Shown: piece by piece, positions 1 to 10,130 of the stretch
How the letters are laid out: every line of letters begins with the position of its first letter
How positions within the stretch are numbered: position 1 is the first letter of the stretch
Source: Riptortus pedestris
Taxonomy: Eukaryota > Arthropoda > Insecta > Hemiptera > Alydidae
Assembly: GCA_019009955.1 (NCBI GenBank)
Contig: CM032233.1
Location: 64,515,001-64,579,000, forward strand
Length of the DNA: 64,000 nucleotides
Direction: 5' to 3'
Notes under the pieces: generated by a model
The model's input: only the letters and a program-made list of their open reading frames with translations
Database searches by the model: none
What the model was told of the DNA's origin: nothing
Program-made: the position numbers and the translations under genes

Positions 1-307
1 TCGGGCCGAAAAATTGTATATAACCAATCTTCTTGCAAATGTAATGTTCTATAAATGGTGTTATGTACGTTTTTTCACTATCGTGGTTATTTACTAAGAT
101 ATTTGCATTTTTTTAGTTTTCAGCCTTCAGTAAACCCACACTTTTACTTATGCCATATTAATAATAAGGTGTTACATTGCGTTAGCAAATTATTTGATGT
201 CTAAATACAGAATACTGTTCTCATTTTACGTTTTGAGGTAAAGGCAAATACGCGACGAACGTGGGGAATCTGTTTAGTTAACGCAGCCCCTGCGTGATGG
301 ACTTTGT
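1..307 (+). repeat. Family A TA-core repeat, right arm (cut by window edge)
   Basis: Begins inside the right arm of family A (the stretch ending in aaaaattgtata in other copies) and ends with the shared terminus gggaaatctgctt-type sequence followed by the short palindrome cgcagcccctgcg and a ggactt end. The same text recurs at 37751-38237, 41715-42178 and 63070-63525. No coding potential is seen. The left arm and (TA)n core lie outside the window. Confidence 0.8.
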
Positions 308-574
308 TACTCAAAGTAAATGGTGTTCGACAATGGTGCCCTTCCCAAGAGGTCCTCGTCGACACCTTTACTGCTATTTCAATTTCTTTCGTTGTGATCA
401 TAGAATCCGGCAAATGTGGTAACATCAACTAAGTAGATCAGTGTATTAGTGATTTTTAAAATGATATGACATGATATTAATTCTATTCCACAAATAGATA
501 TTTTATTTACAGGATTCTTTAAACTTCTTTTCTATTTGTCTCAATGGGAAAACCCCCATTGGTCCCCTAAGGGA
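308..574. other. Unassigned AT-rich stretch
   Basis: No open frame, RNA gene or repeat shared with the rest of the window was recognised between the family A terminus and the next family A left arm. Confidence 0.5.
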
Positions 575-673
575 AACCAGCAGTTGAGGTCGTACTCATG
601 ACGTGGTTTTTGAAAAAGGTCCTCAAAGTCCATCGATCATTCCCAGGAGATGACGAAAATGAGATCCGTTGAA

Positions 674-675
<2 letters not shown>
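566..675 (+). repeat. Family A left arm
   Basis: Carries the left-arm landmarks seen throughout the window in order: ctattgaggtcgtactcatg-like sequence, a tccatcgatc block, ggagatgacgaaaatgag, then the (TA)n core. What follows the core is a Helitron, not the family A right arm. Confidence 0.75.

Positions 676-726
<51 letters not shown>
676..726. repeat. (TA)n microsatellite
   Basis: About 25 TA units, joining the family A left arm to the Helitron 5' region. In the complete copy at 30.8-31.9 kb the TA run directly follows the terminal TC, so part of this run may be the Helitron 5' end. Confidence 0.95.
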
Positions 727-731
<5 letters not shown>

Positions 732-2952
732 GTAACCTCTGTCTGTACATTGATTTTTTTTTCGCGAAATTTCACGATAACTTTTTGTTTCACATGTCAT
801 AGACAACATAACTGCATTTTGTTTCTTTGGTGTCTGTTTGTTTGGTTATTTTTTTGTTTGTGTGTTTGTTACCTTTTCCCGCATAAACGGCTGAACCGAA
901 TTTTATGAAACTTGGTTATGTATATTACAACTAACCCAACTTAGACTTTAGGCTATATTAATATCATCTGAGGACAAACAGGAGTGGGGGTTATAAGGGA
1001 GGCCTGAAATTAAAAATAGCGATATTTCGTTTTCCTATTGCTTTTTCAGCAAATATGCCTATAACAAAAGTTGTTTATTTTGTTATTTAGAGTAACTTTT
1101 GTTATATACACTTTTGTCGCTATTTTTATTTGGTACAAAAGACTCAACCGAACTAAACGAAACTCCGTATGTTGGTTGATATTAACTCATCCTTGATTAT
1201 AATCTATAGGAAGATTTTTAGGAACGAACGGGAGTAGGGGTTGTAATGGAGGCATGAAATGAAAAATCGCGATATATTATTTCTTATTGGTTTTTCTGCG
1301 AACATGCACATAATAAAAGTTGTTTATTTTGCTATTTAGAGTAACTTTTGTTATATATACTTTTGTCGTATAAGGAAGCATAAACGACATATACGCTAAA
1401 AACTTTAGTTAGGAGCAGTCAACTGAACATGACTCAGTATAATCTGACTAAATTATAAGCTATATTAACAAAAATGCTCATAACAAAAACTGTTCCATTG
1501 TTATTTAGAGTAACTTAATATATATCTTGGTCGTATAAATATATCAATATTGTAGCCTACAATTCATTCCAATGTTTGAATAAGTTATACCATTCAATCT
1601 TTTAATTTAATTTTACTTCACCATGATATATTATGGCGATAAACAAGAACATTTTAATTGTATGAAGCATTTTAAAAACAAGTAACTGTTTCATGAGGAG
1701 CAAAGTATATTACCCCCCCCCCTTCCTCTGTCTTTCACCGGAACATTAATTAATCGGAAGTAAGTAATTTCTTACTTTATTGTGTTTAAAAAATCAATTA
1801 ATTCACAAAAAAAGCGAAAGTATTTAAACATTCATAATTAGAATTGAAAATAGAATGTGAATATAAGGTAATGTGAGCGGAATTGAGAGTTAGAATTAAT
1901 CATGTTCTGTTGGTTGACCTGAAGCGTCTGGGAGGGGTGGGGAGACCTTCCTGTAATCTAGAACCTCTCTCAATCCCTCTTTCTTTCCTCAGCTGTTATA
2001 TACACTTTTTTCGTAGACCGTATTATAAACGAGATATACGCTAAAACCTATAGCGGATGAACAATTTTATTTGACACAAAAGACTCGACCAAACTAAGTA
2101 AAACTCGGTATAGGTATTAGCACTAACGCCTTCATTATAATAAGCCATACCAACATTTCTAGGGACGGGCGGAAGTGGGGGTTGTAAAGGAGGCATGAAT
2201 TTAAAAATAGCAGTATTTCGTTTTCTATTCATTTTTCTGCAAATATGCACATGACAAATATAGTTTATTTTTTTATTTGAAGTAACTTTTCTGATATTCA
2301 TTTTTGTCTTTTAACAAAGAATAAACGAGATATACACTATAAACTAAAGCGAGAGTCAACTATTTTATTGGGCGCTAACGATTGAACCGAACTTAAGAAA
2401 ACTTGGTATGTCAATTAGCATTAATTCTTCCATGATTATAAGCTATATCAAAATATTTAGGTTACAACGGGAGTGGGGGTTATAAGGGAGCCCTGAAATA
2501 AGAATTCACGATATTTCACTGTCTATTTGTTTTTCGACAAACATGTACATAACAAAAGTTGCTTACATTGTTATTTAGATGAAATTTTGTTTTATACATT
2601 TCTCCAGGGACAATGTGAGGAGCAAGTAATTTGCGTAGAAATATTAATATGCTCAACAATTCATTCCAATTTGAACTATGAGGTACCTCACCTGGAAAAA
2701 TTAATTCAAATCTATGTTAGTTTTTGTCCTTAATAACTGAAATCTATGCATAATGTACAGGAGGCGGGAAATATAACAATTTGGAGGACAGTGAAGACTA
2801 AAAATTAATTTTATTAATAACAAATGCCATCAACGGGTATTAACCCTAAACACTGGGACGGGTAAATGCCAAAATATTGTGCAAAGTAAAGCCTTGCCAA
2901 TCACCATTCAGGCTCAAATCAATTCCTGGGCGAAGCCGGGTATCTGAGCTAG
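727..2952 (+). mobile_element. Non-autonomous Helitron, copy 1
   Basis: The 3' end has the Helitron signature: a short hairpin (ctgggcgaagccggg, 2926-2940, one stem mismatch), about eight bases, then CTAG at 2949-2952 followed by T. The interior is a series of diverged tandem blocks, each with a gggagtgggggtt motif, a cataacaaaagttg motif and an aaacgagatatacgc motif, near 950-1130, 1200-1400, 2040-2330 and 2380-2600. The 5' part contains the segment ataaacggctgaaccgaatt. No Rep/helicase coding sequence is present, so it would depend on an autonomous partner. It sits between two family A left arms in opposite orientation. Related copies are at 4305-5225, 5725-6845 and 30794-31912. Confidence 0.8.
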
Positions 2953-3095
2953 TATATATATATAATTTTGAACGGACCTCATTTTCTTCATCTGCTGGGT
3001 AGGATCGATGGACATTAGAAGAAAATTTTTGAAAATCGCTTCAGGAGTACGACCTCAATAGCTGATTCCCCTTAAGAGAAATCTGCTAAAATGAT
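2953..3095 (-). repeat. Family A left arm, inverted
   Basis: A short (TA)n run is followed by the reverse complement of the left arm (tttgaacggacctcatttt, tcgatggacatt, tacgacctcaatagctga, agaaatctgct). It faces the left arm at 566-675 across the Helitron. Confidence 0.8.
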
Positions 3096-3251
3096 TCAGA
3101 ACGACCGCATACCACCCTCTGGCTAAGGGCTGTGTTGATCGTTAGCATCATTCATTCGAAGCGTCACCGATGGCAAGGATTCAAAAAGATCTCTGGGCAG
3201 AGCTTCTTCCCACACTTCTCCTTGGCCTGCGGACAGCCCAAATCCTACAAC

Positions 3252-3545
3252 TTTCTCAGATCCTATTGAGGTCTAGCTATAACTGATCTGCCATACTTCA
3301 GACCCCCATGAGGTTCAAAGCAAATTAATAAGGTACGTTTGAATCTACATTTTATTTACATAGTAATTCAAATTGCAAGTACTTTCGAGATCAGCAAAGT
3401 TTCAAAGCAAGTTTATAACAATTTGTTTTACATTGTCTAAAACAAGAATAATAATGATGGAAATATTACCGGATACTTCATCCGAATACCTTCAATTGGC
3501 ATTATTTTTTGACAGTAAGAAACTTTTATGCATAGAGATGTTTCA
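3252..3545 (+). repeat. Dispersed repeat, copy 1 of 2
   Basis: This stretch (from cagatcctattgaggtctag to agagatgtttcat) reappears at 13770-14152 with close similarity by eye, the second copy carrying extra tandem units and a small insertion. It contains no recognisable protein. The repeat stops just before the Gypsy integrase tail at 3580, so it may belong to the same decayed LTR element; this is inference. Confidence 0.75.
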
Positions 3546-3579
3546 TCGACGACAGTGGTGGCTGAAATACGGGTAACAT

Positions 3580-4075
3580 TTGAACCTCTTTGTAACTCGG
3601 GGAGTGTATAAAACATTCTTCCGAGCAGAGGATTCCACAAACTTCCTTAGACAAATACGAGAACATATGCTGAGACTGTGTCCCGCTGAGCGTGGAAGTA
3701 GCTCAAGCTCAACGTTTCTAATGAAAGAACTGAAGACACATAATCTTATTTTCCTCCGAGATGGCATGGTATCTAAACCATTGACTCCGCCCTATTCTGG
3801 ACCATATTTAGTCCTGGACAGCAGGGATAAACCGTATGCCCTCCTCTCACCTTAAGGGCTGAAAACAGTCACTGTCGATCAGTTTATATTTTTGAAGAAC
3901 GCGATGTGACCCCTGAACCCAGTTCTTCTGAATTACCATCTTCCGGGTGACAGACTCTTCTAAATGGGCAGCAACTTCAACTGACCAGCTGACTAGAAGC
4001 CGAAGAGGACGTCCAACAAGCTGCATCACGCTTCTGTGACGCTGTCATTGGGAGTAGTATTGTTGCGACCAACAA
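3580..4075 (+). pseudogene. Gypsy-type LTR retrotransposon: integrase C-terminal tail (relic)
   Basis: An open stretch of 91 codons (3580-3855) ends at a stop, and the same frame continues with further stops. The protein has the features of the C-terminal end of Ty3/Gypsy polyproteins in arthropods: a LR-REHM-RL-P segment, then FLRDG, then the hallmark PPYSGPYLVLDSRDKPYAL, followed after the stop by TVTVDQ in place of the usual basic-patch serine/aspartate motif. In intact elements this region follows the integrase catalytic core and helps bind DNA. The core, reverse transcriptase, protease and gag are absent. Stops and the missing upstream pol show it is dead. No LTR pair was found, though the repeat just upstream (3252-3545) could be a linked fragment. 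The family call rests on the PPYSGPY block; the clade is not resolved. Confidence 0.75.
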
Positions 4076-4304
4076 CTAACGACATTAATTTAAAAGCATG
4101 TTTTTTTTTTAGAAGTAATTTAAAAATGATCATATGTTTTGTATTATATTAATAGACTTGATTAAATCTTTTAAAGAAAACGTCCGTTAAAGCAGTTTTC
4201 CTAAGTTCATACTTCGCAGAAAAAGTACCATACTTAGACAGTGGTAGTGATAAATGCGTAATTGTGACATTGAATACTAAAAAGTCAACAGGTACATGTA
4301 TTAA

Positions 4305-5225
4305 CCAGCTCAGATACCCGGCTTCGCCCGGGAATTGATTTGAGGCTGAATGGTGATGGTATTTTTTTGGCAAGGCTTTACTTTCTACAATATTTTGACA
4401 TATACCCGTCCCAGTGTTTAGGGTTTATACCCGTCGTTGCTGTGGATTTTTTAATAATAAAATTAATTTTTTATGTAGAACTTCACTGTCCTCCATATTG
4501 TCATATTTCCCATCTCCTGTGCATTATGCATAGCTTTGAATTATTAAGGTCAAAATATTAACATAGATTTGAATTAATTTTTCCAGGCGACGTACCTGGT
4601 AGTTCATATTCCAATGAAGGGTAGATAGTTCTTTCCAAAGAATTGATGAGCATATCAATATTTTTAAGTAAATTAATTTCTTCATATATTGTTCCTGAAA
4701 AAATGTATAAAACAAAAGTTACTCTAAATACAAAGTAAACAACATTTGTTATGTGCACGTTTGTTGAAAAACAAATAGACAACGAAATATCGCGAATTTT
4801 TATTTCAGGCCTCCCTTATAACCCCCACTCCCGTTCGAACCTAAAAATTTTAATATAGCTTAAAATCATAGAAGAATTAATGCTAATTGACATACCGAGT
4901 TTTGTTAACTTCGGTTCAATGGTTAGTGCCCAATAAAGGTGTTGGCTACCGCTACAGTTTTAGTGTATATCTCGTTTATACTTTGTTATAAGACCAATGT
5001 GAATATCACAAAAGAATAAACTACTTTTGTCATGTGTATATTTGCAAAAAACGATTAGAAAACGAAATACCTCTATTTTTAAATTCAGGCCTCCCTTACA
5101 ACCCCCACTCCTGCCCGTCCCTAGAAATGTTGGTACGGCTTATTATAATGAAGACGTTAGTGCTAACACACATACCGAGTTTTACTTAGTTCGGTTGAAT
5201 CTTTTGTGCCAAATAAAATTATCCC
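4305..5225 (-). mobile_element. Non-autonomous Helitron, copy 2 (5' truncated)
   Basis: Read on the minus strand it ends with the hairpin cccgggcgaagccggg and then CTGG at 4305-4308, a one-base change from CTAG. Upstream are the same diverged tandem blocks as in copy 1, on the complementary strand. The 5' region with the ataaacggctgaaccgaatt motif is missing, so it is truncated at about 5225. Confidence 0.8.
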
Positions 5226-5724
5226 TGGAATATGCTGGATGGTAGAGGAACCAATTGCTAAGGATCAATAAGAAAGCCAAGTCCTCTACTGTTTTTAATA
5301 TTATGCAGAGTGCACTTTCGGAGTCAACGCTCCATCATCAGTGCCTGCTGATAAACACAAACCTCGAGTTAATTTAACATTCACAGCATGGCCAAAGGCA
5401 AAATAAACAACAGTCATAAAAACAAACACAATATAAAGAGTAAAAGCAATGTTAATTCTTAAAACTAGTCAACTAATAAAAATATAAAATCTAATCACTA
5501 CTCAACTACTAAAAATTAAAACTAAAACAATAAAAAAGGTAATAAGTCAAATAATAAAAGCAAACAACGATAAGCATATGTCAAAACTATACATAAAATT
5601 AAAAACTACACAAATTTGAGATTTATATGGAAAACATAACACAGTGGGTGAGAACAACTGAAAAAACCACCCAGAGAAACTCTAAGAGACATCTAAAAAA
5701 AAAAAAAAATAAGGGTTGTCTGAA
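5226..5724. other. A-rich unassigned stretch
   Basis: Contains a cactttcggagtcaacgctc motif followed by about 300 bases of A-rich sequence built on loosely repeated actaataaaa-like words, ending in a run of A at 5696-5709. It could be the 3' end of a retroelement, but no coding region is attached and the call is not supported further. Confidence 0.4.
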
Positions 5725-6175
5725 TTTAAAAATAGCGATATTTAGTTTCACATTGATTAAATTTGATTTAATATGAACATAACAAAAGTTGTTTATTTTG
5801 TTATTTAGAGTTACTTTTGTCATGTACACTTTTGTCGTAATCCTATGAATAAATGAATTATACCTAAAAACTATAGCAGGAGTCAACAATTGATCACTAA
5901 TGACTAAACCGGACATTGCGTACCCATATCGAGGAGTGGCTACAATGTAGAAGGCACCTAGCCGTGAGGCCTTAATCCTCACGGATTGTAAGGGAGGCAT
6001 TATATGAAAAATCGCTGTACTTCGTTTCCTATTGGTTTTTTGTCAAACATGCGCGTATTAGAAGGTGTTTATTTTGTTATTTAGGGTAACTTTTGCTGCA
6101 TTCACGTTTGTCGTAAAATGATGTAAAAACGGGATATACGCTAAAACTATAGCGGGAGTCAACAATTTTATTAGT
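5725..6175 (+). mobile_element. Helitron internal fragment
   Basis: Two diverged copies of the Helitron internal block (gaatttaaaaatagcgata, cataacaaaagttg, the agtcaacaatt segment) are separated by an unrelated 80-base segment at 5913-5985. Same family as 727-2952. Confidence 0.7.
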
Positions 6176-6689
6176 ACTTATTTAAGTGTTTTTAATATAT
6201 GTATATTATGGCAAATGGTGTTATGTTTTAGTCTTATATGATAGTTCTACGTATGTTTTGGATTAGTGAGGTTATAAATCTCCGTCGCCCACTCATTTAT
6301 TTATTTTTCCTAGAAAATAACTTTGTTGTTTATTTCCAATAGAAATGTAAACTATAAGTGCATTTCCATTATTTTATTTACGCTCATACGGAAGCTGAAG
6401 TTGATGGGAGGCTAAAACAGTTAATTAAGTTAACTTATTTCCTGTGAAATGCTGGCCTTACTGGAATGATTTTTACTGAGATTTATTATTACGAATATAA
6501 TCTCGTGTACATAACTATGCTTAAACTATATGTGCTCTGATTAGTTTTGATAAGAAATATGTATATTATAGATGACATTTAATTATAATAAATCCTATCC
6601 ATGATTATAGTTTGAATTATTCCAAAACGGTGTGTCAAAAAGTGGAAAGAGTTTGATGTGGAACACATTTTTATTTATTCTTCAAAACT
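6176..6689. other. Unassigned AT-rich stretch
   Basis: No ORF, repeat or RNA gene recognised. It lies between a Helitron interior and a Helitron 3' end, so it may be extra Helitron cargo. Confidence 0.4.
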
Positions 6690-6845
6690 AAAATTTCTTT
6701 TCTATAAGTCGCCCAACTGACCCTTACGGGGAATCAAGGCGCCTAGCCGGGAAGTGTAGCTGTTGTACACTTAGAAGCCTTGCAAAAAACCAAATACCAA
6801 CATTCCGGCTAATGATTCCCGAGCGAAGCCGGGTACCTTAGCTAG
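6690..6845 (+). mobile_element. Helitron 3' end, variant subfamily
   Basis: Ends with the hairpin cccgagcgaagccggg (6818-6833), about eight bases, then CTAG at 6842-6845 followed by T, the Helitron 3' signature. Sequence upstream of the hairpin differs from copies 1-3, suggesting a second subfamily. The LINE fragment begins a few bases downstream. Confidence 0.65.
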
Positions 6846-6859
6846 TTTGAGACGAGGAA

Positions 6860-7503
6860 GTTAATATATTGCCGGAATGTCAGACAGAGTTCCGCAGGGG
6901 CAAAAGTTGTCAACATAATATGTTTACTTTAACCTCACTTGTTCAAATTCACTTACGGCTAGATAAACGCTCAATTTACGTTGCATTCATCGATTTTAAT
7001 AGAGTATTTCAAACACTTAATTATGGCAGAAGCTCTATGATTTAGGCATAAGCCCAAAAATGATCAGAATTCTTATTCAGTTGTATAATAATGCCAGTAT
7101 CCAATTACAGAAAAGCAATGAACATTCTTCGACAATAAAGATCATTGAGGGCCTTTTTCAGGGTGAGATCCTAAGCCCCTTTTTGTTTGTTTGTTTTCTC
7201 TCAGACATCGAGCAGTTTTTTAGAAGTAGAGATTTAGCTGGCTTGAGTACAGATGCTTATAATGACGTAATAGTTCCGTTATATGCCGACGATTTAATCA
7301 TACTGTCAGATAACCCAAGGGACCTACTGAAAAAGGTAGCTACTCTGGAGGAATATAACCATAAAAATTCCATAGAAGTCAACACTGCAAAATTAAAAAT
7401 TATGAAATTCCATAAGGGGAAATCCAAAAAGGAAACCAATTTTTTGGGGTGGACTGCGGTCTCTAAAGTCTATCCTCCACAGCCTAAGGATCCACCAAAT
7501 TAA
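6860..7503 (+). pseudogene. LINE reverse transcriptase fragment
   Basis: This is the central part of a non-LTR retrotransposon reverse transcriptase. An upstream part (about 6866-7040) reads as a decayed segment with FRRGKSCQHNMFTL and FIDFNR, matching the conserved GFR-GRS and DF-KAFD regions. After a frame break, a clean 147-codon frame (7060-7503) contains GLFQGEILSPFLF (the QG-LSP-LF block) and LYADDLIIL, the catalytic YADD box, at about residue 73. The catalytic aspartates are intact, but the N-terminal endonuclease and the C-terminal thumb are missing and the frame is broken. Clade is not assigned. The fragment abuts a partial MITE at 7530. Confidence 0.85.
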
Positions 7504-7529
7504 GTGTGTTAAAACAGATTAAAAAAAAA

Positions 7530-7618
7530 AGATAAAGATAACAAAAATGGCCGCGGTCGCCATTTTCAAAAGTGCGCCACCAAGGGGTGGGGTTAAACTG
7601 CATTTTCACCGAAATTTG
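7530..7618 (+). mobile_element. MITE fragment (AAGTGTAGTTTAGTCCC family)
   Basis: Contains the block with gtcgccattttcaaaagtg, ccaccaaggggtgg and a terminal rttaaactgcattttcac, matching one end of the MITEs at 14897-15175 and 16294-16541. The other terminus is missing. Confidence 0.65.
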
Positions 7619-8191
7619 CACATTGTGTAATTTAAATATGAATGAGGACATTTATCATGTTTCATTGCCCTATTTACTCCCCTTTCAGAGAACAGTATTT
7701 ACCATTTATCAAACAGCCTGCTGATAATTCACAACTTCATAATATTCTAAATAGTGCAACTAGAGAAGTATATATTAACATTTTTTAATATTTAAGAAAT
7801 AGTTAGAAACTTCACGAATATCTGAGTTAACATTGTCAAATTTCTCTTCTTCTCTTAATTGTTATTTTTTGTTTATTTAGTACTGTTATACCTATGTATT
7901 AGTAAGAACGGGAACCAAGATAATGATAAGTTTAATGAAATTATTATGTTGAAAATATAATGTTTTAATATTAGGTAAGATAATATAATATAATGCCACT
8001 TATTAGTTTAGATTTTTCTAGAAATGTTAATGTAAATTCTAGTCAGTTATACTCAATTCTAGTATGTAAAAATATGTCTATATATAAGCTAATATAGCTA
8101 CTAACAAAGAAAAACTAACCTCATTATATAAGGTCTAATCCTTGCTATAAGCAACATCCTTGAAATAAATAAATAAAATAATAATTAAATA
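7619..8191. other. Unassigned AT-rich stretch
   Basis: No coding frame or shared repeat seen; AT-rich with short ataatataatata words near 7980-8000, grading into the satellite at about 8192. Confidence 0.5.
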
Positions 8192-8595
8192 AAATAAATA
8201 TTGTCTTCAACAGATCTTACTAGTTGAGATAGACGCAAATAAATACCAAATATTGTCTTCAACAGATCTTACTAGTTGAGATAGATGCAAATAAATACCA
8301 AATATTGTCTTGAACAGATCTTACTAGGTGTGATAGATACAAATAAATACCAAATATTGTCTTCAACAGATCTTACTAGGTGAGATAGACGCAAATAAAT
8401 ACCAAATATTGTCTTCAACAGATCTTACTAGGTGTGATAGACGCAAATAAATACCAAATGTTGTCTTCAAGAGATCTTACTAGGTGTGATAGACGCAAAT
8501 AAATACCAAATATTGTCTTCAACAGATCTTACTAGGTGTGATAGACGCAAATAAATACCAAATATTGTCTTCAACAGATCTTACTAGTTGAGATA
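8192..8595 (+). repeat. 52-bp satellite array, left part
   Basis: About 7.8 copies of a 52-bp unit containing aaataccaaatattgtc, caacagatcttactag and gatagatgcaaata blocks. Units differ at a few positions (ttgaga/gtgtga, gacg/gatg). The array is interrupted at 8595 by the copia insertion and resumes at 12029. The unit resembles a segment of the family A right arm. Confidence 0.97.
8591..8595. other. Target-site duplication of copia element, left copy
   Basis: agata immediately precedes the 5' LTR; the same five bases follow the 3' LTR at 12029-12033. Five-bp duplications are usual for copia-type integrases. Confidence 0.85.
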
Positions 8596-8781
8596 TGTTG
8601 GTTATTTAGTGATCAATATTTCCAATCAAATATAGCAGGCATTGGTCCTGGGAACAGAGAGAGCACTCTGGCGGGAATTGTTGTAGTCTACCGCCACATG
8701 ATGTCTTATATTGTAACTGCTTTTTCAATATAGAAGTTTTTATCCAAAGTTATCTGCTTAATCATTTTCCCAAACCCTTCA
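8596..8781 (+). repeat. 5' LTR
   Basis: 186 bp, starts TGTTGG and ends CTTCA, so it has the TG...CA termini. It shares with the 3' LTR the blocks tatagcaggcattggtcctg, gagcactctggcggga, ctgctttttcaa and atccaaagttatctgcttaa. The two LTRs have diverged most at their centres. Confidence 0.92.
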
Positions 8782-8795
8782 GGTTATGGGCCCAG
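8782..8795 (+). promoter_or_regulatory. Primer binding site, tRNA-iMet half-molecule type
   Basis: ggttatgggcccag directly follows the 5' LTR. It is complementary to the anticodon stem-loop of insect initiator tRNA-Met (ctgggcccataacc). Copia is known to prime from a cleaved half of this tRNA rather than its 3' end, so the match supports a copia-type call. Confidence 0.9.
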
Positions 8796-8938
8796 TGATT
8801 GCTTAAATCGTTTTCTATCGAGAAAAAGTATAGATTCGATCGAAAAACTTCATGAAAAGTGTAAATCTCGTGTGTTGTCCCCACGTGCAGTGAGGTTAGG
8901 TTGTGAACAGTTGATTTTTTCGCTGAAGTTTGTTCATC

Positions 8939-10130
8939 ATGGCATCAAACCACCCTCCACCGGTTGAGAAACTTCTCGGCAGACAAAATTACGCTTCGTG
9001 GAAATTTGCAGCTAAGGCATATTTGAATCTTGACGATTTGTGGCATGTGGTCGATGGATCAATCGTTGTTCCCAAGTTAGAAGGCGCTGCTACGACGCAG
9101 AAAGAAGAGAACATTTTAGCAAAAGATCGAAAAGCTTTTTCAAAAATAGTACTTATTATCGATCCAATTGTGTTCCCACGCATAGAAAGTGCATCTACAG
9201 CCAAGGAGGCTTGGGACAACTTGAAGACTGCATTCGAGGACAATGGTCTTACCAGGAAGGTAGGTCTTTTGAGATCATTGATAACGACCAGACTAGAAAA
9301 CTGTTCTTCAGTTGAAGAATATGTCAATAAAATTATGTCAACATCACAGAGGCTCACTGATATGGCTTCAAAGTGGATGATAAGTGGCTCGGGACAATTT
9401 TATTGGCGGGCTTGTCTGATGAATACAAGCCAATGATCATGGGTTTAGAGAGCTCGGGACTGAAAATCACAGGAGACTCGATTAAAGTAAAAATTCTCCA
9501 GGATGTGAAGACTTCCCGCACATTCACATACACCCAGTAGTGAGACAGCATTATTCTCCCAGGGGAAGGGTTCCAAAGGCAAAGGAAAACATAAAATTGA
9601 GTGTTATGCATGTCACAAAAGGGGACATTATGCTTCACAGTGCCGTACCAAGAAGATGGGGACCCAAGATCGTAAGAAACAAGATTCTACTGAAAATTCA
9701 AATCAAGGAAAAACCAAAGGTAAAGCACTTTTTGCTTACATGTCTAGACCTAATGACACTAGCAACAGTGTAGATTTTTTTCTTGACTCGGGTTGCAGTT
9801 CTCACCTAGTCAATGACATAGATATACTAGACAATGTATCTGGTGATTCAGATTTAAAAATTACGACAATAAATAATGTAAATTTATCTCTGCTCAGGCT
9901 GTTGGTACAACCAACATTTCACTGATAGTTAATGGACAGGCTGATAGCGTTGTAGCGCATGATGTACATTACGTGCCAGGTATAGGTGCTAACCTATTAT
10001 CAGTCAGCAAAATTACTGATAAGGGACATTCGGTCATATTCACCAAAGAAATGGGAAAGGTCATTGATCCTAATGGTGTGAAGTATTAGCCACAGCTAAA
10101 CGGCAGAATGGGATCTACAAGCTTGATACC
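8939..10130 (+). pseudogene. copia gag, zinc knuckle and protease, frameshifted
   Basis: The ATG at 8939 opens a gag frame typical of insect copia elements (VEKLLGRQNYASWKF near the start, then a DAL-type helical region) that stays open to 9436. From about 9362 the conserved reading moves to another frame, runs to a stop at 9539, then returns to the original frame. That frame holds a perfect CX2CX4HX4C zinc knuckle (CYACHKRGHYASQC, 9602-9643) and the aspartic protease motif DSGCSSHLV (about 9785-9811). Further frame changes occur near 9890 and 10085, with a TAG at 10087. Thus at least four frame breaks separate gag from pol. In an intact element these domains form the particle shell, bind RNA and cleave the polyprotein. 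Frame positions were judged by motif continuity and could each be off by a few bases. Confidence 0.88.

Noticed and set aside
669..908. Ile-Tyr-rich open frames at every (TA)n run (also 37406-37883, 42650-42884, 48923-49273, 62768-63100)
   Set aside because: They are translations of TA repeats plus family A or Helitron flank; alternating ATA/TAT codons give IYIY in both directions. Not genes.
2041..2301. 86-codon minus-strand frame, and similar frames at 5027-5245, 5623-6000 and 31114-31326
   Set aside because: They fall in Helitron tandem blocks; similar peptides recur wherever the block recurs and carry no domain.
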